A stretch of DNA of 27,096 bases, taken from contig JASJQH010007001.1 in assembly GCA_040143965.1 (NCBI GenBank), forward strand, positions 1 to 27,096, in the 5' to 3' direction. Under the pieces are notes generated by a model that saw nothing but the letters and a program-made list of their open reading frames with translations, was not told where the DNA came from and made no database searches. The stretch comes from Basidiobolus ranarum (Eukaryota; Basidiobolomycota; Basidiobolomycetes; Basidiobolales). Both the position numbers and the translations under genes were made by a program. Positions 10,106 through 19,861 of this stretch are shown here, one piece after another; position 1 is the stretch's first letter; each line of letters opens with the position of its first letter.

Positions 10106-10215
10106 GAGTTGGATGAGGTAGTGACAAGAATTAATAAGGAGTTGGATGAGGTAGTGACAAGAATTAATAAGGAGTTGGATGAGGTAGTGACAAGAATTAA
10201 TAAGGAGTTGGATGA
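10106..10215. repeat. 33-bp minisatellite, 3 full units plus a partial
   Basis: The three full units are at 10106-10138, 10139-10171 and 10172-10204, with an 11-bp partial at 10205-10215. Each unit begins GAGTTGGATGAGGTAGTGAC and ends AAGAATTAATAAG. The full units are identical. A degenerate half unit (ATTGATAAA) precedes the array. The array ends one base before the stop codon (10219-10217) of the minus-strand O-fucosyltransferase gene, so it forms the first part of that gene's 3' UTR. Because 33 is a multiple of three, frames on both strands stay open through it. Confidence 0.95.
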
Positions 10216-10216
10216 T

Positions 10217-11545
10217 TTATTTAAGTACAATTTCAATGGGATCCTTTCTGGCGAAATACACTTCATGCAATCTCAGAGCATATTTTGAAAATGTTGATCT
10301 AGGTGTACCTACAAAATAGTATCCACGAGAGGCAACTACCGAATCTACCATTGGAATGAGATGCGATGTAAGGGGGATTCCGTCTTCGGGGTTGCGTTCA
10401 TCGAATAGAGAAGACGTCTCATTTCTAAAGTCTGAATATATGAAGGTACATGGATACTCTTGGAATAATGGAAGCAGTAGTTTCTCTTCTCGTGGATTGT
10501 TTAGATCTGTGGCTAGATACAGTATTGGGGAATGAAAGGATGCATAGGCTGATCTGGTCAGGCATGACTCCAACGAGGGCGGGCTCCTAGGATCGAATAG
10601 AGTGGCGGGTTCTGAACCTTGTATATTTGCAGGGACTATCCTGGTAGCAAGCATCTCTTTGATTTCATCAAGAATGATCTTTAAATTCTTTGATAAATCC
10701 TCGGCAAAGTAAAAGTCGGAAGCACGCAAGTGAATCCCATAATAATTCTCGGAACCTCCCAACTTTTTGGTTAGTTTTTTGGAAATTTCGTGTACCACCG
10801 GTGAATCATATACCAACTTCCGACGTAATTGTTCAAAGTAAGCAGTATTTTCCGGGATATCTGTTTGAATTCGCCAGCTCGAAAATAATGAGCCAAAGAA
10901 AATGAGCTTGTTGGGGATTTTCTTCAATTCATCTAACAAAATCACCCGATTGAACTGATTTAAGGCGAATGTACTATTGAGACGGTCAACGATGGTATAG
11001 TTATACAAAGTGGTATCCTTGATGTAATGTATCTCTTCATCGATTTTAATCCCATGCATATCCAACTCGTTGCTCGCAAACTCTGCTTGTTGCTTGAAGT
11101 TTATCGTATTTCGAAACTTTTCTAGGTTAAAAAAGTATTTCCACGGCATTTTAGTCCAAGTTTCATAACCGGTACACTCTAGTGGTAAATCTTTTAATTT
11201 ATAATCCCCGCAGTGACCCAAAGTCTTTTTGCTTTTACTCGTAAGCCAGTTATGTAAGCTGTTAAACGAACGCCACGGAATGGGTGGGCCCAAAAGAACT
11301 GGAGGAAGTAAAACTGTTCTATTGAGTAATTTAGCCAAGAATAAAGCATTTTCTAATTCTATTCGTTGATTGTGAAAGCCACTGTGAGGTAGATAAGTGA
11401 TGAACTTCTCTGTAGGCGTAAAATTGGTATACGCATCTGAAGTATTTTCTTGACGCTCCCATAAAGATGAAAATAGGTAGCAAGCGCAAAAAAACCATAT
11501 GAGAAGGAGAAAAGCCATTATTCCTTGGCGGTAATACTTCACCAT
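10217..11545 (-). CDS. O-fucosyltransferase-like type II membrane protein, paralogue 1
   Basis: Intronless, 442 aa. The start is the ATG at 11545, in the strong context ACCATGG; the open frame extends 13 codons further upstream without another ATG. Residues 9-29 form one hydrophobic anchor after a short basic end, so the protein is probably a Golgi or ER type II enzyme with a lumenal catalytic domain. Residues 51-61 (YLPHSGFHNQR) followed by LENA and RTVLLPP match the nucleotide-binding N-lobe of the GDP-fucose O-fucosyltransferase superfamily. GIHLRASD at 270-277 is the conserved HxR motif, YLATDLNNPRE and YFVGTPRSTFS are the later sugar-nucleotide motifs. The acceptor is unknown. It is paralogous to the gene at 22366. 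The stop codon abuts the 33-bp minisatellite. Confidence 0.85.
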   Translation of the reverse strand: MVKYYRQGIMAFLLLIWFFCACYLFSSLWERQENTSDAYTNFTPTEKFITYLPHSGFHNQRIELENALFLAKLLNRTVLLPPVLLGPPIPWRSFNSLHNWLTSKSKKTLGHCGDYKLKDLPLECTGYETWTKMPWKYFFNLEKFRNTINFKQQAEFASNELDMHGIKIDEEIHYIKDTTLYNYTIVDRLNSTFALNQFNRVILLDELKKIPNKLIFFGSLFSSWRIQTDIPENTAYFEQLRRKLVYDSPVVHEISKKLTKKLGGSENYYGIHLRASDFYFAEDLSKNLKIILDEIKEMLATRIVPANIQGSEPATLFDPRSPPSLESCLTRSAYASFHSPILYLATDLNNPREEKLLLPLFQEYPCTFIYSDFRNETSSLFDERNPEDGIPLTSHLIPMVDSVVASRGYYFVGTPRSTFSKYALRLHEVYFARKDPIEIVLK

Positions 11546-12195
11546 GGTCTCGAAAATTTGAAGTGAAAATATGAGTGAAATCAAGAGGTAGAACTAAGTA
11601 ATATATTGTTTTGGTGTGTTTTCCCATTTCTCAGGAGAACTCTTCATCTTTAAGGGGCTCGCAGCTTTTCGGAGCTCGAGGATAATTACTCTCAGTTAAC
11701 AGGTAGAAATAGAAAAGGGATTTACGAGGATTGCTCATAGCACTTCGGATAATTTTAATCCTGTGATTCGAATTTTCTCAACTTAAACTACCGGTTAATT
11801 ATCCACATCCTTGCAACCTGCGACCTATCGATTAGTATATATCCGTCATGAGGATGCATAATTCTTGCGATGATACATACTCTAACCAAGCTAAGAAATA
11901 TTCATCACACGTTACTTCTCTACTTGCCTGCTTTTTTCTGCTTTTTTAGCTCCAGTAAGTTCCCATGCATAATGGCTGAGTTCATGACGACATATAGTAA
12001 TATAGAATATATCATTCAAGAATAATCAAATGCGGAAATTGTCTGGCTGATGACATTCACGAACTACTTAACTATACGAGATTTGATAGGACTAAAACCA
12101 ATTTTACTTGGATTTTCAAAGTGGTTTTGGTGTTGCTCCTCAAAATTCATATTTACTCAGCGAGCACCACTTATCATTTCTTTTGTTAACTCGTA
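11546..12195. other. Divergent intergenic region, O-fucosyltransferase / CCDC47
   Basis: This 650-bp region contains the promoters of two head-to-head genes. It is AT-rich with no coding signal of its own. Pyrimidine-rich tracts (CTGCTTTTTTCTGCTTTTTTAG at about 11928-11949) lie upstream of CCDC47; an unproven 5' UTR intron ending there cannot be excluded. Confidence 0.5.
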
Positions 12196-13913
12196 ATGAG
12201 TATTTCTCGAAAGTTATTAACTTTGTTCATCTGCTTGGCTTTATTGTCACTTAGTCTCGTATCTGCTGGTATGTTCTTTATTTAGTATTCAAAGAAATAC
12301 CTTCTGACTCGTAAACTGTCTTTTTTCCTTACGCTATAGTAGATGTTGAGACCAAAGAGGCTTTAAGCGAGCCAGCCATTGAGCCACCTGTTGAAGTCAA
12401 AAGTATTATTTATTGTCTTTTACGGTATCCTCTTTGTCAGATCTAATTTTAACCCGATTTTTCCTACCTTACTAGCTCTTCCTAAGCCTATTCAAATATC
12501 CGACTTTTATGTCGAATTTGTCTTAATCGCCGTTATTGGTGCTTATCTCACCCAATATTTCCGTGGAAAGGGAGTCAATGAAAAGCTCGCTAAGCAATGG
12601 TAGGTTCACATAAATTTGTTCACATTGTAATATATGAAAATGGCTTCTAACTCTACCAATTCTAGGTTAAGTACCTATCTCCCTCTTTTCCGTGAGAATT
12701 TCGCTCACATCGGAAATGATAAGGGACACTTTTTGATGAAAGATGGACACGCGGATTATATGTTCTATGCTACTGGTAGAGCTCATTGTCGCTACCTTAT
12801 GGGAAATATCAAGGTATATAGGTTACGCGTATTAAACCTTTTTCTCAGTAACTAACAAAATCCCTTTTTTAGTTTATTAGTAGACATGACGCATCTGGTT
12901 TGATGGTTAATCTGTACTTTCAAAGTGTTGATCTTATCGTATGTTTTTCTTTTACTATTTTAAATACTTTAGAACGTTTCGTAACCCACCGAAATTCTTT
13001 TTATATTAGACCATGGTTGTTCATATGAACGAGGGTGAATATGACGATTTCTTTTTCTCCATCGTTCCTAAGAAGAAGGCTCATATCATACGTAAAGATA
13101 GATATGATATCGTAAGTGCAACATTTATATATATTGTCAAATTTATATGTATTCAAGGAGTTCTTCATTTGCAATCTAGAACACCTTCGGTAGACAAATT
13201 AATCAAACCAAGCTTCCCAACTCCTTCTGTATTTTCACGGAGCATTCCGAAGTAACCGATTTAATCCTTTGTGAAGAACTTATCAAAGCATTGGAGGAAT
13301 GTGAGGAATATGTGGAAGAAATTTGTTTCTCAGATCAACCATCAGCCCAACCTACTAGGTAACTAGGATGACTGAATGTCGTAGCTCATTTCTACAAATT
13401 TATTAATCTTTCTGACTATCTTCCAGCCTTGAAGATAAACCAGTTAAAACTATCTCCGTTTCTTTCCGTCTCCCTTCTGCAAATGACATGCATAAGGTGG
13501 CTCAACTACATGAACTCACCATGTATCTTATCGATTATGTCGCAGAGAGAGCTCATTTTACTCGCGAGGTAATTTACTTGGACTCGATTGCACCATCAAT
13601 GCCAAATCCTGGAAATTAATTTGTCTTGTTTATAGTGTAAGAACAAGTTGAAGAAGAGTCGCGAAGAGGCAGCTAAGGTTATTTTGAAGGCCACTTCTCA
13701 AGATCGTGAAGAGGCTATTCAACAACGTAAAGCCGAAGAGCGTCGCAAGAAGCAAGCGGAAGTAAGCAAGATGTCGCCAGAGGCTCAACGCAAGGTATGT
13801 TAAAAATCACCATAAAATGCATTTATATCTTGACTAATATGTATTGTTTATAGTTTGAAGAGAAACAGAAGAAGAAAGAATCTCGTAAAAAGAAATCTGC
13901 CATTAGAATGTAA
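12196..13913 (+). CDS. CCDC47: CCDC47 homologue, ER PAT-complex subunit (DUF1682)
   Basis: Ten exons: 12196-12268, 12340-12402, 12476-12599, 12666-12813, 12873-12938, 13010-13111, 13180-13358, 13427-13568, 13636-13794 and 13854-13913. They give 371 aa in one frame. In animals CCDC47 pairs with Asterix in the PAT complex, which shields nascent multipass membrane proteins at the translocon. Visible parts are a signal peptide (MSISRKLLTLFICLALLSLS), a short lumenal stretch rich in Glu and Pro to residue 55, one membrane span at 56-74 (FYVEFVLIAVIGAYL), and the cytosolic DUF1682 domain including CFSDQ and SFRLPS blocks. A highly charged C-terminal coiled coil ends in MSPEAQRKFEEKQKKKESRKKK, as in the animal protein. 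The lumenal part is far shorter than the long acidic domain of human CCDC47. Confidence 0.93.
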
Positions 13914-14376
13914 AGTTCTATCTTTGATTATGGTGAAGGATTTTTTTCCCGTTAAATTTATGGTTTCCTCGTCTTACGGCATACTTTACATGCATCATTG
14001 TATTGCTCTAGACAAAACCTTATTATTCAATTAGAAACGCGAGATCAATAAAAACCCCAATTTTAATGTAACAATTCTATTTCAAGTGCTATATTTGTGG
14101 GCAACATTTACAATCGATCACAATTAGATAGATATTCGACAAACATTATGTTGTATCCTAAAGGTTTCCCCGATTCCTAATGAATAAAACGGAAAGACTA
14201 CGAATCTTTCCGAAAAAATAGAACCAGAATTGATGCAGGTTGAGAAACTGATAAAATATACAAAGCATTATTTCAAATGTTACGAGGCAAACGAGGGTTC
14301 GTATTACATGGTATCCATATCTGGTTGTTAAAGAGTATCTGATGTTAATATACATGAAAGAAGATGTGGATGCACT
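13914..14376. other. Convergent spacer between CCDC47 and THOC7
   Basis: AATAAA at 14047-14052 (GATCAATAAAA) is the likely polyadenylation signal of CCDC47. The rest is AT-rich; a minus-strand 65-codon frame at 14158-14355 has no recognisable content. Confidence 0.6.
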
Positions 14377-15824
14377 TCAGGGTCTACCTTCGTCTCTCAG
14401 CACTCCGGGGGTTTCGGGCAGCTCTCCAATCTCCGTCAATGGGCTTTCAACTGAAAAATGCATTTAATGGTGGGTTTGTCGATTATCTATAGATGAAAGG
14501 AAAAAATACCGGTGGAAGCGGGTTTGTCTTCATAAATGTTCATTGGATCATCACCATCATCTTCACTGATCACCCCCTCTTCCTCGACCTCGCCGTTCGC
14601 AGGCTGGTTTTGGTCTTCGGCACCTGATTCACTTGAGCTTGAACTAGGTGATTGTGGAATGGGTGAAGGAAGTGGAGTGTATTTATGCTCTTCATCACCA
14701 ACATTCGAACCATCTGCCGACACTGGCTCCACCACAATTACTGGTTGATCAGCGTTCTCAGGCTTGACCTCATCGTGTTTAACCACCACATCAGAGGGCT
14801 GACTATCAGGCTTATCCGGTCCACCTGGTGTACTTGTCTCCATTGAATCGATGAGATCGTCGGGCTCCGCATCAGAATCGAAGGCCTTTGGCTCATCGGA
14901 TTTATTTTCAGCAACATCCTTCTCTTCTTTCAATGCGCGTTGCATATTGCTTATAGCGTCTAAGATCATTCGGAATTGCTCTTGACGTAGTTCCATGGAT
15001 TTAGTGTGAGTGACATTCTCGGATTCTAATTTGGCTATATCGGTTTTCAATTTGTGTATATCCCTGTGATGTGTGTTTATACTGTTGGTAAAGGTATTGA
15101 GAAATGGGTGACTTATATAATATCATACGAACCTCAGAGAGTCCTCACGATTGGGATGTTGTCTAATCTCTTTTGTCATTTTGTCATACTCTATCTTGTT
15201 GTTAAGTTCAACCTGTGCCTCTTTAAGCTGTTTACTCAAAACTTGTATAGCATTCTGGGTTGCTTTGATATCCTGTGCTGTTGTTGTAGAATACATAAAA
15301 ATGAATACTTTTGAAGGATTGATTCGGAAAATAAATTAAGTTCAGCATACCGATCGTGTCAGAATCTTGAGCAAAGTGTTTAACTTGTACTTGACTCATA
15401 TCTTGGATGAACTGATTTCGCAACATGGTTTGTTCGTACTGAGCAAACTCGGCCACAACTAGTGGAAATTGAAGTTCACTGTATTTAAAGGAAATCATGA
15501 GAAATCGAAGGAATTTAATCTATTTATGCCGAGTAGATTGACCAATGCTGAACATGGTAGAAATTAAACATAACTTACGCTTCTTCCATGGATGCAGCTT
15601 TTATTGAGTTGGACCATGTGAGAAAACGTTTAAGACACCGTTTCAACGGTCTTTCGTCGACAGAAAGACGATTGCGTATGATCGTATCTATAGTATACAC
15701 CCGTAACGTGTTAATGGAAAAGTCGTTTGGTAAGAATTCATCCGGTAGTTTAGATGTTGTGGATGGTTCGAACTTTTAAATAAATATAAATTGAAAGGGT
15801 TTTTTAACACCAACCGTCATCCAT
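14377..15824 (-). CDS. THOC7: THO complex subunit 7 homologue with long acidic tail
   Basis: Six exons: 15824-15815, 15687-15579, 15478-15351, 15277-15133, 15063-14510 and 14450-14377, giving 339 aa. THOC7 is a coiled-coil subunit of the THO/TREX complex that couples transcription to mRNA export. Diagnostic matches to human THOC7 are MDDDTIIRNRLS (human TDDEVIRKRLL), RFLTWSNS (SFIKWCNS), EYDKMTKEIRQHPNRE (EYDALAKVIQHHPDRH) and MELRQEQFRMILDAI (LELRRKQFHVLLSTI). Exon 1 is only 10 nt; its donor GTTGGT is weak but is the only choice that keeps the frame with the ATG and restores the family N-terminus. Residues 181-339 form an acidic, Ser/Pro-rich extension absent from the 204-aa human protein. 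The last exon adds 24 codons ending GRP. The gene is head to head with COQ10. Confidence 0.92.
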
Positions 15825-16066
15825 TTCGTGTTTTGCAGGGTAAATAGAACGTCTGTAAAACAAATGAAAGTAAATTTCAACCTCTTGATAAAAGAACTAG
15901 TAAAAATTGAAGGGATCAATCTAATGCTATTTCCGATTTGATTGTGAAATCTGGATTCCTAATTTCTCCGAACAAGAAAAAATTGGTGTCATTCAATTTG
16001 GATATATATTTGGTGTTTGCTACGATGGTCAATTGTCAACGTGGATTTCCAAGTTGATCGTTTAAT
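15825..16066. promoter_or_regulatory. Bidirectional promoter region, THOC7 / COQ10
   Basis: Only 242 bp separate the two start codons of divergent genes, so both promoters must lie here or overlap the first exons. No clear TATA box at the usual distance for either gene was seen, in contrast to the UNC93 and C2H2-factor genes. Confidence 0.55.
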
Positions 16067-16917
16067 ATGTCGTTACGATTTGGTGGGTCTCTGCTAACAC
16101 AACTACCCAGACATTTTCGCACCACTCTTAATAGGAGTCAGTGCCGTAGTTTCTTTGGCCTCCCCTCGGCCTTGAATGAACTTGCGAAATCTCTCTCCTG
16201 CAAAGAGTACAAAGAGCAGAGAGTCCTTGGGTAGGTTCACTCTAAAATACCTAGTTGTAAATGTTCACCTATGTCTCATTCGTAAGAATATATGTACCTC
16301 AAAAACTCAACCCATGCAAACAGTCATTGACCATATTTCAACTTTACGAACAGATACTCTCAACAACAACTATACGACGTTGTATCTAATGTGAATGACT
16401 ACCATAAATTTTTACCCTGGTGTACCGAATCCACAGTATTTACTTCTAGACCACAACACGCTCACTTTGGCGAACGTAAGGTGATGGAAGCTGAGCTGGT
16501 AGTAGGGTTCCAAGCATTCAACGAGCGTTACACCTCCGAGGTTACTTGTGATAATCCAACCCAAGTTAGGGTAAGTACTCCATGCACTCATCAATCTACT
16601 TATATATTTGCATGTATACAGCCGATTTAAATACAACCATTCACTAGGCAATCGGATCAAATTCAATATTATTCAAACATCTCGAGAATCGGTGGGTATT
16701 CACCCCGATCACCACCCAAAAACAAACCCCTAAAGGATCGCTATGCCAACTTGATTTTTATGTTAATTTCGAATTCGCTTCACCAATTCATGCACAAGTC
16801 TCCAATCTGTTCTTCGACCAAGTGAGCAGCTTGATGATCAAAGCTTTCGAAGAACGTTGTCAACAACTGTATGGACCACCCACTCAGGTTCCTTATGAAC
16901 TCCAAGGAAAACGTTGA
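16067..16917 (+). CDS. COQ10: COQ10 homologue, mitochondrial coenzyme Q-binding START protein
   Basis: Three exons (16067-16230, 16354-16570, 16648-16917) give 216 aa. Coq10 is a START/SRPBCC-fold lipid-binding protein of the inner mitochondrial membrane needed for ubiquinone delivery or function in respiration. The first about 40 residues are basic and hydroxylated (RFGG..LPRHFRTTLNRSQCRSFFG), fitting a mitochondrial targeting peptide. Family blocks are KEYKEQRVLGYSQQQLYDVV (across the exon 1/2 junction), VNDYHKFLPWC, the GFQAFNERYTSEVT strand, WVFTPI, and VNFEFASPIHAQVSNLFFDQV followed by MIKAFEERCQQLYG. The length is close to that of known Coq10 proteins. Start codon context is ordinary. 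An AATAAA at 17205-17210 may end the transcript. Confidence 0.95.
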
Positions 16918-17307
16918 TACCTCTCTTCATCCATCCCATCTCCACATCCATACTCATTCCCATTATAATCTCCACAATCCCTCAGCTTATGCTTCTTATT
17001 CATATACCATTGCATACTCAGATATAAACAAGTTGTCTTATCAAGAATTTGGAATATTGTTAAATGAGGGCTTTACTGTTACAATATTTTAGAGGTAGGA
17101 AGCTGCCCTTTTACGTAGATACGTGATAAGAGGGCTTGCTTGACCATGAAGAGCAGTTTTAAGGGTATTTATGATACAGTTAGGAGTGGCGAAGGATGAA
17201 ATCGAATAAATAAAGATACATTGTAGTGGAATGCTGATGAATAAAGTGACATCAATTGTATAGAAGTTCGGAAAATTCGCTAATTGGAGATGAACCCCCC
17301 CCCCATT
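16918..17307. other. Convergent spacer after COQ10, with a C10 run
   Basis: AATAAA at 17205-17210 fits COQ10 polyadenylation. A pure run of ten C lies at 17295-17304, three bases beyond the stop codon of the minus-strand membrane-protein gene, where it would be a G10 tract in the 3' UTR. No gene is seen. Confidence 0.6.
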
Positions 17308-17997
17308 CTACCACACTCGATAGGAATCTCTTAGATATCGACGTGGTGGCGATTGATGAGGACTACCAAGCTTGAGATCACCTAACCTCCAAGCGGCTTC
17401 TTTCGTCTGTTTTCCGCGAACTCCTGAATAGTTACTGCTTGTCTCAGAAAAGTCGGAATCAACGGAGTTGTTCAACAAATTCAGAGTTGAACTATGTACT
17501 CTTTGTGGACTAAGTGAGTATCCCTCCTCACCATCTAATAGTTCCCCAAATTCGCTACGTCGAGTCTCATGTTGTCCTCCCCTATTAGAAGGATTCGGTC
17601 TTGTGGACGGAATATCTTCGAACATGTAACAACTACTATTCACTTCTTTTTCCAACTTCTTCCTTTTAGCTCTACGAGATCTGATACAACATATCACCAC
17701 ACATAGTAACGTAAGTACTATCACACCACATACAAAAACAGCAATGTAAAGTGGAGATATGTTGATAGAACCAATAGTGATACCTCGGCCTTTGGCCTCC
17801 TCTTCAAAGAATTTTTTTAGGCTGTCACCGGTACTAGGGCTCGGATTTGCTTTCTCTATCTCCTCCTCTCGTTTGTACAGTTCTTTATTCTCTTTACCAC
17901 TGAAATAAGTAGAGACGGGAACTGAATATACGACACCTTGTGAGCATATGACCAGCAATATTCTCAAAGGATAACTTATTGAACGTTGACTTCTCAT
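17308..17997 (-). CDS. Predicted type I single-pass membrane protein, function unknown
   Basis: Single exon, 229 aa, starting at the first in-frame ATG (17997). Residues 1-27 look like a signal peptide (basic start, hydrophobic ILLVICSQGVVYS, then VPVS). Residues 28-80 are a short, charged extracellular or lumenal segment with a Lys/Glu-rich helix. Residues 82-105 are a strong membrane span (PLYIAVFVCGVIVLTLLCVV) ending in CC, followed at once by a basic stop-transfer cluster RSRRAKRKK. The cytosolic tail of about 120 residues is Ser/Arg-rich and low complexity, with several NSS, ETSSNYS and SPQR/SPPRR sites. I recognise no domain. The layout resembles a small receptor or adaptor of the cell surface or secretory pathway, but that is only topology. 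The G10 tract after the stop is unusual. Confidence 0.7.
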   Translation of the reverse strand: MRSQRSISYPLRILLVICSQGVVYSVPVSTYFSGKENKELYKREEEIEKANPSPSTGDSLKKFFEEEAKGRGITIGSINISPLYIAVFVCGVIVLTLLCVVICCIRSRRAKRKKLEKEVNSSCYMFEDIPSTRPNPSNRGGQHETRRSEFGELLDGEEGYSLSPQRVHSSTLNLLNNSVDSDFSETSSNYSGVRGKQTKEAAWRLGDLKLGSPHQSPPRRYLRDSYRVW

Positions 17998-18564
17998 AGA
18001 ATATGAATACAATGTAGAGTTTGGGTCAGAATGGTTGGAAATGGTAGGAAAGTAGACAAGTTTAAAAAAAAGAAGAGAATGTGGTTGAAATAATTATGGA
18101 GTGTTTGTCTGGTATAGGGTATTAAGTAAATAGAGAAAAATTAAGAAGCGGAGCTGAACGAAACGAAACAAACGTTAGAGAGTAGCTTAAACGGAGAGGA
18201 AGGAAATGTGGGGCAAAGCTGGGTATACTATAAGTTAAAATGAGTGTAACACTATTTCAATATAAATCATATGAAGGTAACATAATTTCAATTCAAGCCT
18301 TTTAATTGCAGTAAATCTATAAAAAGCAACCAGTGATTCATGGCCTATGAGATGTCCCACAGACGTGGTACAGGAATGTAGCAGTGTTTCCATTGATCAG
18401 TGTTATAGGCACTGGCGCTGGATTGATAAAAATTTTCTAAACAAATAATATTGTTTCGCATTAACATCGCTACTAGCCCACGTTGTATCATGACACTAGT
18501 GGCCATTTCCATAAGTTCTTGCTTAAATTTTGGGTTTTTTATTGGGTTGATTTGAAAATGAGAA
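17998..18564. other. Intergenic region between membrane protein and ZMAT5
   Basis: Both neighbours are on the minus strand; this holds the 3' end of ZMAT5 and the promoter of the membrane-protein gene. The minus strand around 18060-18240 is a pyrimidine-rich tract (purine-rich on +), which may be promoter-like. A long minus-strand open frame at 18345-18746 overlaps ZMAT5 exon 4 in another frame and is not a gene. Confidence 0.55.
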
Positions 18565-19182
18565 TCACCCCCATTTCTCCACATCGTTATATCGGTAGCC
18601 ATGCAGTGGTGGAGGCCTAAGTGAAGGTGGCAAGTTTTTCGGTAAATCTTTCGGTATAGTGTATTTGGCAGAGTTTGAGGAGTTCCCTTTCTTCTCAGTG
18701 CGATTAAGCAAGGTAGCCAAGTCAGGATCTGTAAGAAGAGAGTCATGTTAAAGAATGAATATCTTTGGTAGCTGTTAGCTGATACATACGTGAATGTAGA
18801 TCTTGAGGCACTCCAAATGGAAAATGCGAATATTTACAGCTTAAACCATATTCACATCTACCAATACTCATAAACTTCCGACAAGGTGGGGCACCAAGTT
18901 GTTCTTGAATTAATACTACCGGATCTAGTTATTTCGAACAAGAATAGTCAATACGATACATATCAGGAGTAATCGAGAAAAAGAGGACAGTTTACCACGA
19001 AAGGAATCGTAATGTAATTTAACTTGTGATTGATGTCCGGTGCTTTCCAAATGCTTTTTTCTGGACTCTAGATTGTCTGGGAATTGACGATCACAAAAGT
19101 CACAGTAAACTACTCACCAAAAGTTAACGCAAAACTCATTTGTTGTATCGACCTTTTAGATGGACTTACATTTCTTCACCAT
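18565..19182 (-). CDS. ZMAT5: ZMAT5 / U11-U12 snRNP 20 kDa protein homologue
   Basis: Four exons (19182-19170, 19109-18996, 18924-18790, 18728-18565) give 141 aa. In animals and plants this is a component of the U11/U12 di-snRNP, which recognises minor (U12-type) introns. Residues 7-30 form a U1-type zinc finger (C7, C10, H24, H30) in the sequence KFYCDFCDRQFPDNLESRKK, matching human [21 protein letters not shown]. Residues 57-76 form a CCCH finger (C57, C66, C72, H76) around PCRKFMSIGRCEYGLSCKYSH. The protein ends LPPSLRPPPLHGYRYNDVEKWG, against human LPPSLRAPPPGG and VQWG. The first exon is 13 nt. The long open frame seen across exon 4 is in a different frame and would mislead automatic calling. 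Slightly shorter than the human protein (170 aa). Confidence 0.93.
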
Positions 19183-19237
19183 ACTCTGGTTGTATTCTTA
19201 TCCACTTTAGATGAGGGGGTCTAGTAATGTAAATATA

Positions 19238-19272
19238 AATACCCAATACCCAATACCTAATACCTAATACTT
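19238..19272. repeat. 7-bp tandem repeat AATACCY, five units
   Basis: The five units are AATACCC, AATACCC, AATACCT, AATACCT and AATACTT, in head-to-tail order. It lies 56-90 bp upstream of the ZMAT5 start codon, so it may sit in that promoter. It is short and may be simple replication slippage. Confidence 0.9.
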
Positions 19273-19856
19273 GATATATAATATCTAATTTCTGGATTTC
19301 TCACAATTTTATCCCAAACTTATGCAAAATTGATAGAATCCAGATAAGCATTAAACTGTTTGATACTTTGTCGATCAACTAGTTTAAAGTTCTGGTTTTC
19401 GGATTGAATGGATATTGGTTGGGGTTAGGGCTAGGACTGGATTGAATCGAAACCGTCCTTTATTGGAAAACGGTACCAGGAAATTAAGAACATCTTTTAC
19501 ACATGTTTTGACCTTTCATCGACTCTGTCTGGTTCAAGGTGAACTACCCCATGAACATGAAATACCAAATTGGATGGTCTCCGATCGGACGAACCGTTGA
19601 GTGAGTTCAGACCACACGTTGTGGTAAAGACAGTTTTATCGTCTCTAGAAGCTGGAATCAGGACTCATACCCAGCTAATTGCTTGAAGCTAGTCTCTAGC
19701 ATCAAGACCCATGGTTTATCATATACATATAGTGAGTGTATATGTGATGGAGTAGCTTGTGCTATGGTAACTGAGGTTGAGAGTGTGGGTTGGGATTAGT
19801 GATTCGTGATTTGTGATTCGTACTCCAGCCAAATTAATGCATAGACATTATTTCAG

Positions 19857-19861
19857 CCCCT
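19857..19861 (-). promoter_or_regulatory. STRE-like motif (AGGGG, minus strand)
   Basis: CCCCT on the plus strand. Msn2/4-type fingers bind AGGGG; this is one of two copies upstream of the factor gene. A 5-bp match is expected by chance at some frequency. Confidence 0.3.

Noticed and set aside
10054-10288. Open frames on both strands through the minisatellite as small repeat proteins
   Set aside because: A 33-bp period keeps all frames open automatically; neither frame has a domain or a supported start.
15054-15339. Plus-strand open frames of 86 and 62 codons
   Set aside because: They are antisense to THOC7 exon 4 and its introns; the minus-strand exons match THOC7 residue by residue.
18345-18746. 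133-codon minus-strand open frame
   Set aside because: It overlaps ZMAT5 exon 4 in another frame. The ZMAT5 frame gives the conserved LPPSLRPPP...WG end and joins correctly with the upstream exons.
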